A DNA stretch of 64,000 nt. It comes from Saccharum officinarum (lineage: Eukaryota > Streptophyta > Magnoliopsida > Poales > Poaceae). The notes below the pieces were generated by a model. The model did no database searches. It was not told the origin of the DNA and saw only the letters and a list, made by a program, of their open reading frames with translations. Location: the NCBI GenBank assembly GCA_020631735.1, contig CM036225.1, forward strand, positions 67,258,662 to 67,322,661, written 5' to 3'. Numbering within the stretch: position 1 is the first letter of the stretch; each line of letters starts with the position of its first letter. Both the position numbers and the translations under genes were made by a program. Positions 10,528 to 22,166 of this stretch are shown piece by piece.

Positions 10528-13449
10528 TCATTGTTTGCCCTCGTAGCAATGCTGAACATGCGAGTTGTCAACATCTACATACTTGGACCAGTATGTCTTG
10601 TACTTGGAAATGGCAAGGTCAAGCCAGGGCTTATAATTCCCGTTGTAATGAACTACTGCAGCATTATCGATCTCAGCAATGTCAACAGCTGGATCATAGC
10701 CCAGGCCCAAGACATGCCAAGTACGATTCAATGGGTATGTCAGGTTGTAGAAAGTAATTAAACCTGGAGGCAATGTACCCAGCTTCCACAGCTTACGATC
10801 CTCATTCTGCAATAGGTTTTCTCTTAGTAAGTGAAACAACAAAATTCATTACAGGTTCACTAAATGATGGGCAAAATGCAATAAGACAATGCAATCAGCA
10901 GTAGATTTCTTATGCCACTACTTACCAAATCTTGCCAATAATGGTATATTCCAGTGATATTTCGCTTCTTCCACTCCTTGAGGTCAAACATGTTCATCCC
11001 GAAAGCCCACCCACAAGCATGTGGATCGAAATTCTCTGATATCTTTGGGTGTGAGAAGTTGAGATAAGTGTCAAAGCGATGGAAACTCTCTTTGCAGGTT
11101 TCCACAGCACCATTTACCATCTCTTTAAGATCAATATCCCAAAGGGGTGTCAAATCCTTCTGTACAACAACATCATCATCAAGAAACAGTATCTTCTCAA
11201 GCTTCGGGTGAATTTCTGGCATGTAGAATCTCAAATGGTTGAGCATGGACAGATATTTTGGGTTCCTGTATTTCAGATTCTCGTTTCCATCAGAGAGTGA
11301 TGATGGATCGTGTGCTTTGAAGTAATATTCTTTGAGGCGAGCTGACTCCAGTTGCCGAAGAACAGAACAGTATGACGAATTGAGCCATTTGAAATTGTCT
11401 ATGTTCTCCACATGAACAGTTGCCAGTTGGGGAGGATGAGTAATGAACCACATCTTCATGGCTGCAAAATTAAGTCTATCAGTGACAATGTGGAACACAT
11501 GCTTCTCTGGTTCATTGGCATTTGTCACAGTTGATCTGACAACTACTGAGGCTGCAAGCACGTTATCAGAAAATATAGCATAGTGATAGAGTGACCGATC
11601 CTCAAGCTTTTCTTTATATTGCTCCGCCTTCAAAGCATCATCATCAAAATGTTCCTTGGTCACATCATCACGAAAATAATAATCGGTTGTCAGCTGCATA
11701 TGTAGGCAGTGCAAGGGCATGGGAACTGTCTTTGCAGCATGCTGAACCAGAAATGAGTTCTGTTTCTTCACTGCATCGATATTTAGTTCCGTTGACTGCA
11801 ACATAACACGCAATTTTCTTGACACTTCACCCGAGCTGTACAGAACATCTCTAGCCGAAGATAGCACATGCCCCATTGCTTTTGCTCTCTCTAAAGCACT
11901 GCAGAAATAAGGGATCATAAGCAACTTACTATTTAACACCAAAGTGGGAAAGAGCCAGACTGATTAATCTTCAGAAGGGAAATGAAGTACCTAGAATCGA
12001 GTTCGCTGTCAATAAGTGCATCCCCGATAGCTGTTTGGCTTTCTTTTATGCACTTCATGAGCAAGGCATACATGTCTGGTTCTTTCTGGGAGAGTGCAAT
12101 AGTGGCATATAACTTGGCCATTATTATCTGATCTTTCATGAGCCTTAGTGTTGAATCTGTATTAATAAAGCGGAACTCCTGCCTCCATATGTTGTAGCTG
12201 CCTCTAACTTTATTGTTAAAGTTCATCGAGCTATTAATTGCTGCATTCCGCATATCAAGTTCAGCCTTCTTATCCATCTGAAGCAGCTCCTGAACCCTCC
12301 GCTCCTTTCTTCTACGTCGAAATACCTGCAGGGAGCAATAGCGGCACACCAACACTCAGATGGACAGGATTAACACATCACATAGTAAGCCAAACAAAAT
12401 TCTCAAAACACAAATAGGTAACCATTGTGCTGTATTTCATAGTCACTACTACAGAGGGAGGACCAAATCGACCTGTCGCCTTAATTTAATCGGATCGACA
12501 ATTGTAGTCGACAGAGTTTCAGCACTTGAAAGATTGGTGGTTTCTGATCTATTGGCGAGTCGATGATCCCCGGCAGCCACTTGCTGGCGCAACAGCAGAA
12601 GAAACACCTATTAGAGCTACAAACAAAATAGACAACCTACCAACTTGTCCCCACAAACAACACAGATAAATTCTTTTTTTCAGAACATACTGTTCCGGCT
12701 ACCGGCTGCCTATCTCTGGGCAACCAAGGGTTCTCCCAGATAGAGGACGAACCGAATTCTCTGGCGGTGACTTTGAACAGCTTGATCCGGCCATGCTGGT
12801 CAGTGTACGCGATCGTCTTTTCAGCCTTATCCACATCCTGCTAACCATTCACTGTGCAAACATTAGCATGGCGAGCGAAGCAGCACAATGCAATCGCATG
12901 TCCTGAGCAGCCAAATTCAGATAGATAAATAAAGAGTGACCTGCAACTTGCCGCAGCCAGGGCAGTTCTCGCGAGTCCCGCGGTCGCTGACAATCCAAAA
13001 TCACACCGCAACACCAAAGTCAGAGCCTTTACTGAATCGCGTAGTAATGAGGAAGGAAGGAAGGAAGGAAGGAAGGAAGGAAGGAAGGAAGGAAGGATTG
13101 ATGGCGATGGTTTCTTACGCTCGGTGGTCCGAGAAGAGCCACTGCGACACCGCTGATCTGGCGGCGGGCACATGGATCACGACCTGCGGAGGAGGAGCGG
13201 CGGGGGCAATGAGAGAAGGAAGGAGCCCTGGTTCTGGGGGTCGGAACGCGATGAACCTAACATTTCGCCGTTGCAGTGAACAGTGAGGGGATGAGCGACG
13301 ACGGGATGGGTACAGACCTGGAAGGAGAGGAAGCAGAGGAGGATGAGGAGGAGGGCCAGCAGGCCCGGGCGCTGCCGCAGTGGGAGCGTGGTTCTGGGAT
13401 ACGCTGCCGCGGCCGCCGCCGACGAAGCGGAGGAGGAGGAGGACGCCAT
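10528..13449 (-). CDS. GAUT4: GAUT4-like galacturonosyltransferase (GT8), complete, 8 exons
   Basis: The family transfers galacturonic acid from UDP-GalA onto homogalacturonan in the Golgi during pectin synthesis. Exons on the minus strand: 13449-13318, 13183-13119, 12986-12941, 12837-12691, 12607-12473, 12325-11991, 11898-10926 and 10806-10528. All junctions are GT-AG and keep frame for 703 residues. The N terminus is short and Ser/Ala-rich, then a single membrane anchor (GLLALLLILLCFLSF, residues about 30-44) as in type II Golgi enzymes. A variable stem follows with QHGRIKLFKVTAREF, then the basic FRRRRKERR. The GT8 domain starts near residue 390 (LYHYAIFSDNVLA). Its metal-binding DxD lies in FLDDDVVVQKDL near residue 527, and HYNGNYKPW near the end is conserved. 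Resemblance to GAUT4 rather than GAUT1 is judged from remembered family sequences. The exact ends of the two smallest exons (65 and 46 bp) are the least certain. A foldback element sits directly upstream of the start codon. Confidence 0.9.
13051..13096. repeat. (GGAA)n microsatellite
   Basis: About eleven tandem GGAA units lie inside intron 2 of the GAUT4-like gene, some 22 bp from that intron's splice donor. The number of units is likely to vary between individuals. Confidence 0.95.
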
Positions 13450-13480
13450 GGACGGGGAGTGGAGTGGTTGGATGTGGATC

Positions 13481-13812
13481 GAGTAAAACACGCTGCCGGT
13501 CCCTTTCCTAGGTGTTTGTTCCGGTACGTAAACTTTTAAAGTGGGTCATCTCTTTTTAAACGTGTTATTCCGGTCTATAGACTTTTTTTTTTAAGGTGTG
13601 TTATCCTGGTTCATAGAAGTCCATGGATTCTATGGACCGGGATGACACACTTTAAAAGTCCATAGACCGGGATAACACACTAAAAAAAAAGTCCATGGAC
13701 CAAGATGACACACTTTAAAAATATATGGATCTGAATGACACACTTTAAAAGTTCATGGATCGGGATGACACACCTGAAAAAGTTTAAGGACCGGTAGTGT
13801 CTTTTACTCATT
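13481..13812. mobile_element. Foldback MITE-like element in the GAUT4 promoter
   Basis: The outer ends form an imperfect inverted repeat: GAGTAAAACACGCTGCCGGT at the left and ACCGGTAGTGTCTTTTACTC at the right. The inside consists of units of about 35-40 bp with the phrase GACCGGGATGACACACTTT. These units run in one orientation to the left of about 13620 and in the other to the right, so the whole stretch can fold into a hairpin. Its left end is 32 bp from the GAUT4-like start codon, so it forms the core promoter or leader. No clear target duplication was found. Confidence 0.65.
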
Positions 13813-14036
13813 TTTTTATTAAAAAAATATTTAGGGAGAGATGGATTTTGGGGGACGAGAGCTGGGTGTAGGTAGCAGGAAGAATAACGAATCTTTTCTT
13901 TTTTGATTTGGCCATAAGGGTTAACGGGAATGGAGGGCACGTTTGTCGGGATTACAGTTCTTCTGGCCTATATAAAAATGCCACGTTCACCCGTACTAAA
14001 AGAGTGATGATGATGTGCTAAACGAGTGAGCACGGC

Positions 14037-14329
14037 CAGGGACGAAGCCAGAAAAAAATTTAGAGGGGGCTAAACAAAATTGTTACAGTGACTTAGCTCT
14101 ACTTTAATCCCTCGTAATAGAAAAAGTATAATAGCTTGAAGTAGTCTTATATTTAAAACGTCAATTAACAATGAAATTCACAAAATACATCTTAAAAAAT
14201 AAATGTCTTAGCCCACCCTACCTTATACATCTGCGTCTAAAATTGGAAGAAGAGCACTAGAAGTTCCACTAGCTTAGCAGCAGTAGGGGGGGCTGGAGCC
14301 CCCCCAGCCCCCCGCTGGCTTCGTCCATG
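14037..14329. mobile_element. hAT-type MITE, 293 bp
   Basis: An 8-bp duplication, AGCACGGC, lies at 14029-14036 and 14330-14337. The ends are CAGGGACGAAGCCAG and CTGGCTTCGTCCATG, a 15-bp inverted repeat with one mismatch. CAGGG termini with 8-bp duplications are typical of hAT elements. No coding capacity. The flanking sequence 14338-14955 shows no recognisable gene. Confidence 0.88.
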
Positions 14330-14955
14330 AGCACGGCAATGACTTTGATTTGGATAGAGGATTTCCTTCGCATCTTAGAGGAGGTGGGTGCAAGGAAAGA
14401 GAGCCGAGGCAATACCTAGGCGAGGGCAAAATGGTGAGGGTTAGACAAGCACAGTGTGATTCGGAACAACACTGGTTGTGTTACATCTACCTTTTAGTTA
14501 AGGTAGAAGAGAAAACAAAGTTTAAGTCTCATGTCAGGTCTAGAGTGCTCTATCAAATTATATGCAAAAACCAAAGGCTTACGAGAAAGCAGTGCCTTAT
14601 TAGGAATATCAGTGTGCTTGCATTGCATGCTATTTCTAGAAAATGTCTTCTTCGATGCTCCAGGCGACTTTAAAAGGGGGTAAGGAAGCATTCTAGAATC
14701 TTTTCATATGTTCCATAGGGTGTAGATGACGGTGCTATTATAATCTTACAAAGAACATGGTGTAATGTGTAAAGAGCTGATATTACTAACTTACCATGGA
14801 AACGTTGCATGAGCATTGGACAAGGATAGGATGGTGGAAATGGAGGAAGTTTGGTGACATGAAGCGTAGAGAGTGGAGTAAATAGGACTGAGGTTGTGAT
14901 AGATACAAAACCATATTACTCTAGACTCAAGAGTGTGCTGCTCTTCTTTTAGTTA

Positions 14956-15082
14956 GGCCTTGTTCGGTTAATCTTATATCAAGGGGATTACAAGGAATTG
15001 AAAGGGATTATGACTTGTTAGAGATTTAATCTTCCTTAATTCCCCTTTAATCCCTCCAATTCCTACCAAATCGGACAAACCC
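14956..15082. mobile_element. Probable small MITE
   Basis: It begins GGCCTTGTTCGGTTAAT and ends ATCGGACAAACCC, an imperfect inverted repeat. The inner arms also pair (GGGATTACAAGGAATTG against CAATTCC and TAATCCC). The start phrase is common to a grass MITE family. The target duplication is not clear. Confidence 0.45.
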
Positions 15083-16479
15083 TAGCTTGTACTCTTAGAT
15101 CTAAGTGTACCTTGAACCTTACAACGTATCTACAACCTAACAATTGCCCATCATAGTTCCTCTAAAAAAGTTTCGTCTGCTTTCCGAGATTATGGGACAT
15201 ATTACAATTAAGTTCAGGAAAATGTTGCACCAAATTACAGTTGAGGTTTGTGCATTGGAGCCAGCACTTGGAAGTTTCTAGGTTGCACAAAAATTAGCAT
15301 AAAACCGTTCTACTTTCTGAACTTACATTCAGAATATAAATTCTAGAGAGAAATAACAATGGCAGAATAGTACGGTGCAGTACTAGTATGCCAAGGATCA
15401 AAAGGTGGGTGAATGGTCAAGTCACCTTTCCGTAATAATGCTACTTGATCATCATACATAATCCACATGTGTGCTTAGCAGTGCGAAGAGATGGACTTGA
15501 AACACACTTCCTTGTGCCGACTGATGACATCTGCAGGTAGGCTTAGTTCCAACCAAGTTACAGAACTTTTGACCATCCAGTGGGACATGCAGAATTGGAG
15601 GCCTAAATCCTAGGGCACCAAATCCTTAAGTGACTCGAAACCATTTATAAATCCCCATTACCACCAAAAGCTATTGCTTGTTAATCTAAAGCGTTTCTGG
15701 ACAGCCTTTGTTAGTGGTTATCCCACTAGAAACGTCGACAACAAAGGAACGGAGAGTGCCACCACGTTGCTTTATTTGGACTAGCTAGTATTACATTAGT
15801 TTAAGCCAGCTACAAAGGGAGTATGACCAAATCTGTATGGGCAAGCAATGATCAAACATCACTTTCTGTCTCAAGATTTTCAGCAATTATAATATATATT
15901 TTTTCTATATAATAGCAAAGGTTGATAAAATCTTTCTTGAATTCTTGTAATGATTAGAGTATTTGTTTTCTTCATATTTGGCTATAAAAGTTCAGCACTT
16001 GCACAGGACCATGACTAACCGAAAAATGGAGTGAATGATGACTGGAACTATTGTAAGTGCAATCTGATGCAACTCAACTCAGACAAGACTTCCATGGAAG
16101 AATGGTTGATTTTTTTTTTTTTTGAAGAATCAGGAGGAGCCAGGGGCTCCTACTGCCGAAAATAAAATAACCCAAAAAAACAGAAGTACAGAGTGACAAA
16201 AACAAGCTGAAGAGAGGAAAGGCCCAAGAAGCCAGGCAACCTGACTACCTGAACATCTAACCTGAACTTCTAACAACTAACATCTAAATGGTTGAATTTA
16301 TGCATATGCCAACTACAAAGTCACCCTCGTGTACCGCTAAACGTAACTGTTACATTGATCATCATGATCGGCGTAAACTTCGTCATGACAACAAAAATTG
16401 TGGTCTACTACCTTTACAACCTCCGCATCAGAATCGATCAGTTCATCCTAAATATCCTCATGACCATGCTGCCATGCAT
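15083..16479. other. Intergenic, no gene seen
   Basis: The stretch is AT-rich, has only short open frames and shows no family resemblance. The last part, up to 16479, probably includes the 3' untranslated region of the minus-strand kinase. A T run at about 16111-16124 followed by AGGAGCCAGGGGCTCC resembles the tail of an old retroelement, but too little is left to name it. Confidence 0.5.
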
Positions 16480-19400
16480 CTACCTGCCCCTGGAGCTGGA
16501 GTTGTTCCTAGCGCTGTCACTCCTAGGGGACTGCACCTGGCCACGACGCGAGGACGAGGAGCTGTTCCTAGGCTCCCTCGCCCTGCTCTTCACAGACTCG
16601 ATCTTCTCCAGTGCCTCCACCACTTCCTTCATGGATGGCCTGCTCTTTGGGTCACCGTTCAGGCACTTGAGGGTCAGCTGAGCAGCCAGGAGGGCTCCTT
16701 TGGGATTGTACTGCCCCTCCAGCCCACCGTCCATCAGCTGGCTAAGCTTCCTCCGGTCAGACAACAATGGCCTTGCCCAGTTTACCAAGTTCACCTTCTC
16801 GCTCGGGCGGCTTGGGTCCAATGCCCTCAGGCCAGAGATCATCTCCAGCAGTACAACGCCAAAGCCATACACATCACTCTTCACATACAGGTGGCCTAGT
16901 TCATGAAAGATGCAATCAGTTAACACTTAGCTCTATGAAAAAACATGTCACTTATTATGCATTTATGATGCTTACACAAATTGTCAACCATAACAATGGA
17001 TGGATAAACATATTGGGGGAGAAAAACCCTGATATACATACCGGTAGAAACATACTCTGGAGCTGCATAGCCATAAGTTCCCATGACTCTTGTTGTCACA
17101 TGAGACTCCCCACCATCTGGACCATGCTTGGCTAATCCGAAATCTGAGAGCTTCGCATTGAAGTGCTGAACATGATATTGGCGTGTACTGATTATAGTAT
17201 CAGTCAGGTAACAACAGCTAGTTATTAGTAGCTCTGGAAAGAGTATTTACCGAATCCAGTAAGATGTTGGAAGCCTTGAAGTCCCTGTAGATGATCTGCC
17301 TTTCTGATGAATGAAGAAATGCGAGGCCACGAGCTGCACCGATGAGAATCTTCAGCCTCAGGCTCCAAGGCAGCGGCTCGTAAACCGCCCCTCCTGTCAA
17401 TGGTGAATAATCAGTATCAACTACAACTAGAAAATAAGATGTTTCACACAAACAGAATACCCTGGATGGCCCAGAAATAGTAACAGGGAAAACAAGTGGA
17501 GCCAACTTTTTCATCTTGAATTTCCATTTTGACTCGGCAAGAATAATTGAAAGCTGAAGCAACAAGATATCGTACAGGTCTGGGCAATTTGGCTGATGCT
17601 GACATCCTCCAAAAATGCTCGTTAGTTGTATGGCACTATGGACTATGGTGCTTCATATATAATATTTTAACGAAAATGATTTGTAGATGCAGATGAAGCA
17701 CCAACATTTGCAAAGTGCGCTACTGCAGGTGAAGTTGGCATAAAGAGTGTTGACCAATGTGACATAAAGAGATGTTTCTGGATGAAATACTGTCATTAGG
17801 AAAATAATATCTTCTAAATATACTCACTTCGGAACAGGTGGTTCTCCAAGCTCCCCTTTGACATGAACTCGTACACGAGTAGTAGCTCGTTGTCATCCAT
17901 GGAATAGCCCAAGAGTTTGACGAGATTGGGATGCGAAATCCTCCCAAGGAAATTGACTTCAGACTGCATTTGGGAACAAGCAAATTACTTTTGAGAGACA
18001 AGCATAACAATATATTTTACAGAGTATTATTGGAAGCCATGGAGTAAATTAGAAACCCTTATATGTTGATAAGACTAAAAGTAGGAAAGATAGAAATAAA
18101 AAGAAAACACAAAATAAAAGGTGAGAGTACAGGAGCATGCACTAAGTCCCAACAACTAGATCATTCTGATTGTAAATAAAACAGGAAATAATACTGATAA
18201 ATAACTAGACTCACACAAGGTTTTTTTATCGGCCGAAATTCACCGATATTTTCGAAATTTCCGTTCTATCCAAAGGGTCCGATAAAATTTGATATTGGCC
18301 AAATTTTTCCCTGCTTCTACACAGACAACCTAAATTTAGCCGCGCGACGGTCCCATACTTATAATATTTTATTATTGTTTTTATTTGTGAACAAGTGATG
18401 TTTAATATCTTATGAATAGTTTCAAGTTAAATTCTACGAAATTTTTTCAAAACAATTTGAATTTTTTAATTGGTTTGATATTTCCGATATATCCTGCTTA
18501 TCCTATTTATCCATGACCTCTGATAAATTTTAATTTCCGATAATGAAAACCTTGGACTCACATAGGGATTTCTTAGGTTCATCCTACAAAAAGCAGACCA
18601 ATATATGGTTTAACAATCCATAGAGAGAAAAATCAGTACAGAATTGAAACGAACTGAAAAGGGCAGCAAGCTGCGCTATTGTGTATTGTGTAAGCAGCAT
18701 TCACTGATTCATTTCCGTAGCTCCCTGATAATTAAACCCGGAACCACCTTAGACTGCATTTATCAGATTTCTTTTTAAAGCACACAATTAATAATGTAAC
18801 GAAAAACTAGCAACTTGACGGTTTCTGTACCTGCCATTGTTCCATTCCCTGCACGCTCTCAGGATTGAGCTTCTTGACGGCAACCATGATGCCAATGCTA
18901 GCCTTTGACGGGTTGAGGGTCTTCTCATCAACCCATCCCTTGTAAACCTTGCCGAATCCACCCTCCCCAAGCACCGTCTCAGGCCTGAAGTTCTTGGTGG
19001 CGCTCTTGAGTTCCGCGAAGGTGTATATCTTGAGGTTTGGACACTCAAGAATCTGGCCCTCTGGGTAATCGTCGTCGACGCTGACACCACTGACTGTGGA
19101 CGGCATGAAGGTGCTGGTGCTGCTAAGCGTTGACAGCTTCCCGGTGGTGGCAGAGCTACTAGTCCTCCTCGATGCAGACATTCCTGAAGGTGAGGTAGGA
19201 AAAAATGTGAGCTCTTGAGTTAGTTGGATTGGAAGTGAGAAGTTTCAAATGCATAATAATCTACCATGGCATTAGAAATTTTTAGAATTTAGATAACAGA
19301 GGCTAATTTTTCTTATATGGTGCAAGTGCAGAGGGTAAAGGCCAAGGGTTGACGGACCCAGAAAATTAACGGTAAATAAAAAAAAAACTGAAAGAGCGGT

Positions 19401-20004
19401 TGTTTTATTTCTACAGAAAAGTCTCAATTGGCAGAACCAACAAATTATCAAATCAAATTAAATAAATTTAGTTGCAGAGGGCTTGAAGAATTTAGTTGGT
19501 TCATCAATTGTCCCAAACATGGCGTCTTGGTGAGCACGTGCGCCTTACGTTCAATAGCATGTGATTCTTGGAAAGTAGGTTTGTCAATGATTAACAGAAA
19601 TCTGTAAAACAACAAGAAGAAGAACAAGACGACGTGGTGGTATACTATACAAGTATAATACGCGATGTGCCATCAGATAAACAAAGACATGGTTACAGTT
19701 ATCCAAGCAGAGGATGATATGATGGATTTAAATCCGGAACTGAAGTTAAAGGGGGCCGACGGGTCACAGAGAAAACAAAAAAAACGGAGGATTTCAGGCA
19801 ACAACCGAACAGAACCGCCGGTTGCATTCCAAGGCGGGTGGGCCAGAAGGAGCCCGCCGCAGCACCAGCAGGCCAAAGATTGAAGCTTTAAGAGAGAAGA
19901 GAGGAGGAAATGCTGGCGGGGGTTACCGTACCAGGAGTAGCGGCCGGCGACGCCCTGTTGCCGCGCTGGACAAAGGCGTCGATGGCGCTGGCGCAGTTCC
20001 CCAT
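16480..20004 (-). CDS. Receptor-like cytoplasmic kinase, class VII (PBL-like), complete, 6 exons
   Basis: RLCK-VII proteins are membrane-tethered Ser/Thr kinases that relay signals from receptor kinases. Exons: 20004-19932, 19183-18831, 17963-17828, 17393-17251, 17165-17042 and 16895-16480. GT-AG junctions keep frame for 414 residues. The start MGNCASA gives Gly2 for N-myristoylation and Cys4 for palmitoylation. Kinase motifs: Gly loop [11 protein letters not shown] (97-107), Lys of VAVKK (about 128), catalytic [12 protein letters not shown] (Asp near 225, an RD kinase), DFGLAK (near 243), activation loop ending [10 protein letters not shown]. The tail is Ser/Arg-rich and ends the 414 residues. 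The first exon encodes only 24 codons and is joined over a 748-bp intron. It is supported by the classic MGNC start and matching phase. A hAT-type MITE lies in intron 2. Which PBL member it is cannot be told by eye. Confidence 0.9.
18216..18554. mobile_element. MITE with 8-bp target duplication, in kinase intron 2
   Basis: GACTCACA lies at 18208-18215 and again at 18555-18562. The ends are CAAGGTTTTTTTATCGG and CCGATAATGAAAACCTTG, an imperfect inverted repeat. The size is 339 bp and the sequence is AT-rich, with no frame. An 8-bp duplication suits a hAT-type element. It lies wholly inside the intron between kinase exons 2 and 3, away from splice sites. Confidence 0.8.
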
Positions 20005-20227
20005 GACAGGCGGCCGGCGCGCGGGGGCAGGCGGCAGCGGTTGGAGAAGAGGGTGAGGAGGCTCTAGCGGTTGCTGGAGGGAGAGGGAGATTTGATTTGC
20101 AACCGCGACTGCGACTGCACTGGAGTAGAGCCACGGGAAGGAAGGGAAGAGGAAGAGGAAGGGGAGGGAGGAACCAACTGCGAGTCTGCGACGCAGGGGA
20201 GGAGGAGGAGGATGGAGATGGAGGCCA

Positions 20228-20757
20228 CTGCCGACTTGCGCTACTCGCTATATTGTCCTCTGGCGCGATGCAAGCCACTCCGCCTTTTCGTCTTTTGGTC
20301 TCGCTCGTGTCTCGTCTCACTCAGACTCAAGTCTATCATCGCGGGCGGACGAAGAAGAAAAAAGAAAAAAAAAGGAAACAAGAGAGAGTCCTTTCTTTTC
20401 TCTTTTTCTGCCGAACACAAGACAAATGAAAGCGCGCATGCACACAGCACACCACCTTAAAAGTTAGTTAAACAACTATTTGACGAGTGAGTTCACGGTC
20501 TAGTCGCCGTAGGGATATTATCACCCAATCAGCTCCAATTCACTGTTGCCCCTTCGATCGCGATTTAGATCGAACCTGATTTTCTCCCGTAACTAACTTT
20601 ATAAAAAAAATCTTCTCGCAACAAATAAAAAAAACTTCTAAAAAATCTAGTCTAGATAAAAAAAAACTTATTGTTTGTAATGCTGACTCTAGAGAGAAGA
20701 ATTCAGAGGATGAGATCTGGCAGTGGGTGCAGGGGTTCCCTCTGCGACCTCAACCGC
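20228..20757. repeat. Duplicated kinase-upstream segment, copy 1
   Basis: The sequence from CTGCCGACTTGCGCTACTCG to CCCTCTGCGACCTCAAC recurs in the same orientation at 21711-22166. Shared landmarks in order are GCGATGCAAGCCACTCCGC, TCTATCATCGCGGGCGGA, TTCTGCCGAACACAAG, TTTGACGAGTGAGTTCACGG and GACTCTAGAGAGAAGA. Copy 1 begins 224 bp upstream of the kinase start codon, so it probably includes its promoter. Confidence 0.85.
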
Positions 20758-21710
20758 AGAGGGAGTAGGCAGAGGGAGTAGAGGCAGCGCAACGAGGGGT
20801 GAGCGATGGAGGGGCACGAGCACGAGAGAATTGGGGTTTTCCTACTACGGTCTGGGAAGGACTTCTGCATCTATATTGAAAAGGCATGGGGAGAAGAATC
20901 GTGGATGGATAAAGCAGCCTCAAAAGTGTGTCGTTTGGAGGGGTTGGTGCACTTTATTTCACTGTAAGCTGGTGGAAAGCGGCTCCAAATAGGGTCTAGG
21001 TATGCTTTGCTCCGCACCCAAATGTTTTGTAACACTTCCAACTTGTTCCACCATCAGCTTTAGCTCATGCTCGATGACGGTGCAGGAGGCCACAATGACA
21101 TAAGAAGAGGGGGCTAATAGGAGGAGGCTGCCGCGGCAGAGGAAGACGATGGGGGTGAGCTAGGCCACCTCCGTGGAGGAAGACAAGGAGGGAGAGCGGT
21201 GAAACGTCGGCTCAACTCAGGAGCCCTCCTCACTAGAGTAGAGGAAGACGAGCGCACATGGAGTCCACCACCACCGAATCCACACAGAGAAGATTGGTAA
21301 GAGGGACGGGGAAGGGCAGGGAAGACCGAATCAATGGGGGAGAAGGGTGGCAAGGGAGGTGAGGGAGGCTGAGTCATCAGAGGAGGAGGGTAGGGTGGCA
21401 AAGAAGGATGATGGGAGCAGGATTGGAGCATGGGGAGTAGGTTTTTTTTCGTTTGAAGGACCGAAAACGACGACCAGAGAAGGCAAATTTCTTTTGAAAT
21501 ATTCGGCTACTGTCCCAAATTCACTACCAAGAACAAATCACGACAAACGTTCCTGAACTAAAATACCCAAGACAATTGATGACGAGAGTAAGTAGCTAGG
21601 TTTCTTAGATCGATGGAAGATCAACGCAAAAAGCGGAACTCAAATCGAAGTACAAATGCGCAAACGGCAGAAAATCATGTGGGAGGGGAGGGAGGAGGAC
21701 GAGCAAGTTA
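20758..21710. other. Purine-rich spacer between the two upstream copies
   Basis: A plus-strand G- and A-rich stretch (many GAGGAGG, GGAGAAG runs). The longest frames are low-complexity and match no family I know. It may be part of a longer duplication unit or an insertion. No terminal repeats were found. Confidence 0.4.
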
Positions 21711-22166
21711 TTGCCGACTTGCGCTACTCGCTATATTGTCCTGTAGCGCGATGCAAGCCACTCCGCTTTTTCGTTTTTGTTCTTGCTCGTGTGATCGTGT
21801 CACGTCTCAGTCTATCATCGCGGGCGGAAGGTGAAGAAAAAGAAAAATGAAAACAAAAGAGAGTCCTTTGTTTTCTCTACTTCTGCCGAACACAAGCACA
21901 CCTTATTATAAAGTTAGTTAAATAACTATTTGACGAGTGAGTTCACGGTCTAGTCGTCGTACGGACATTCTCCCAACCAGCTCCAATCGACTCTCGCCCC
22001 TTGGATCACGGTTTAAATCGAAGCTGTTTTTCTCGCACAATTAGCTTCTAAAAGAAGCTGGATAAAAAATATATATATACTATTTGTAATGTTGATTCTA
22101 GAGAGAAGACAAAGCAGAGGGCGAGTTCCGACGATGGATGCATGCGTTCCCTCTACGACCTCAACT
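21711..22166. repeat. Duplicated kinase-upstream segment, copy 2
   Basis: This is a diverged direct copy of 20228-20757, shortened by several small deletions. It keeps the same order of landmarks, including TTTGACGAGTGAGTTCACGG and the AGAGAGAAGA block. It has no kinase exon next to it. Confidence 0.85.

Noticed and set aside
13960..13980. TATATAAAA motif as a promoter
   Set aside because: It points to the plus strand, away from the GAUT4-like gene, with no gene downstream before 16 kb.
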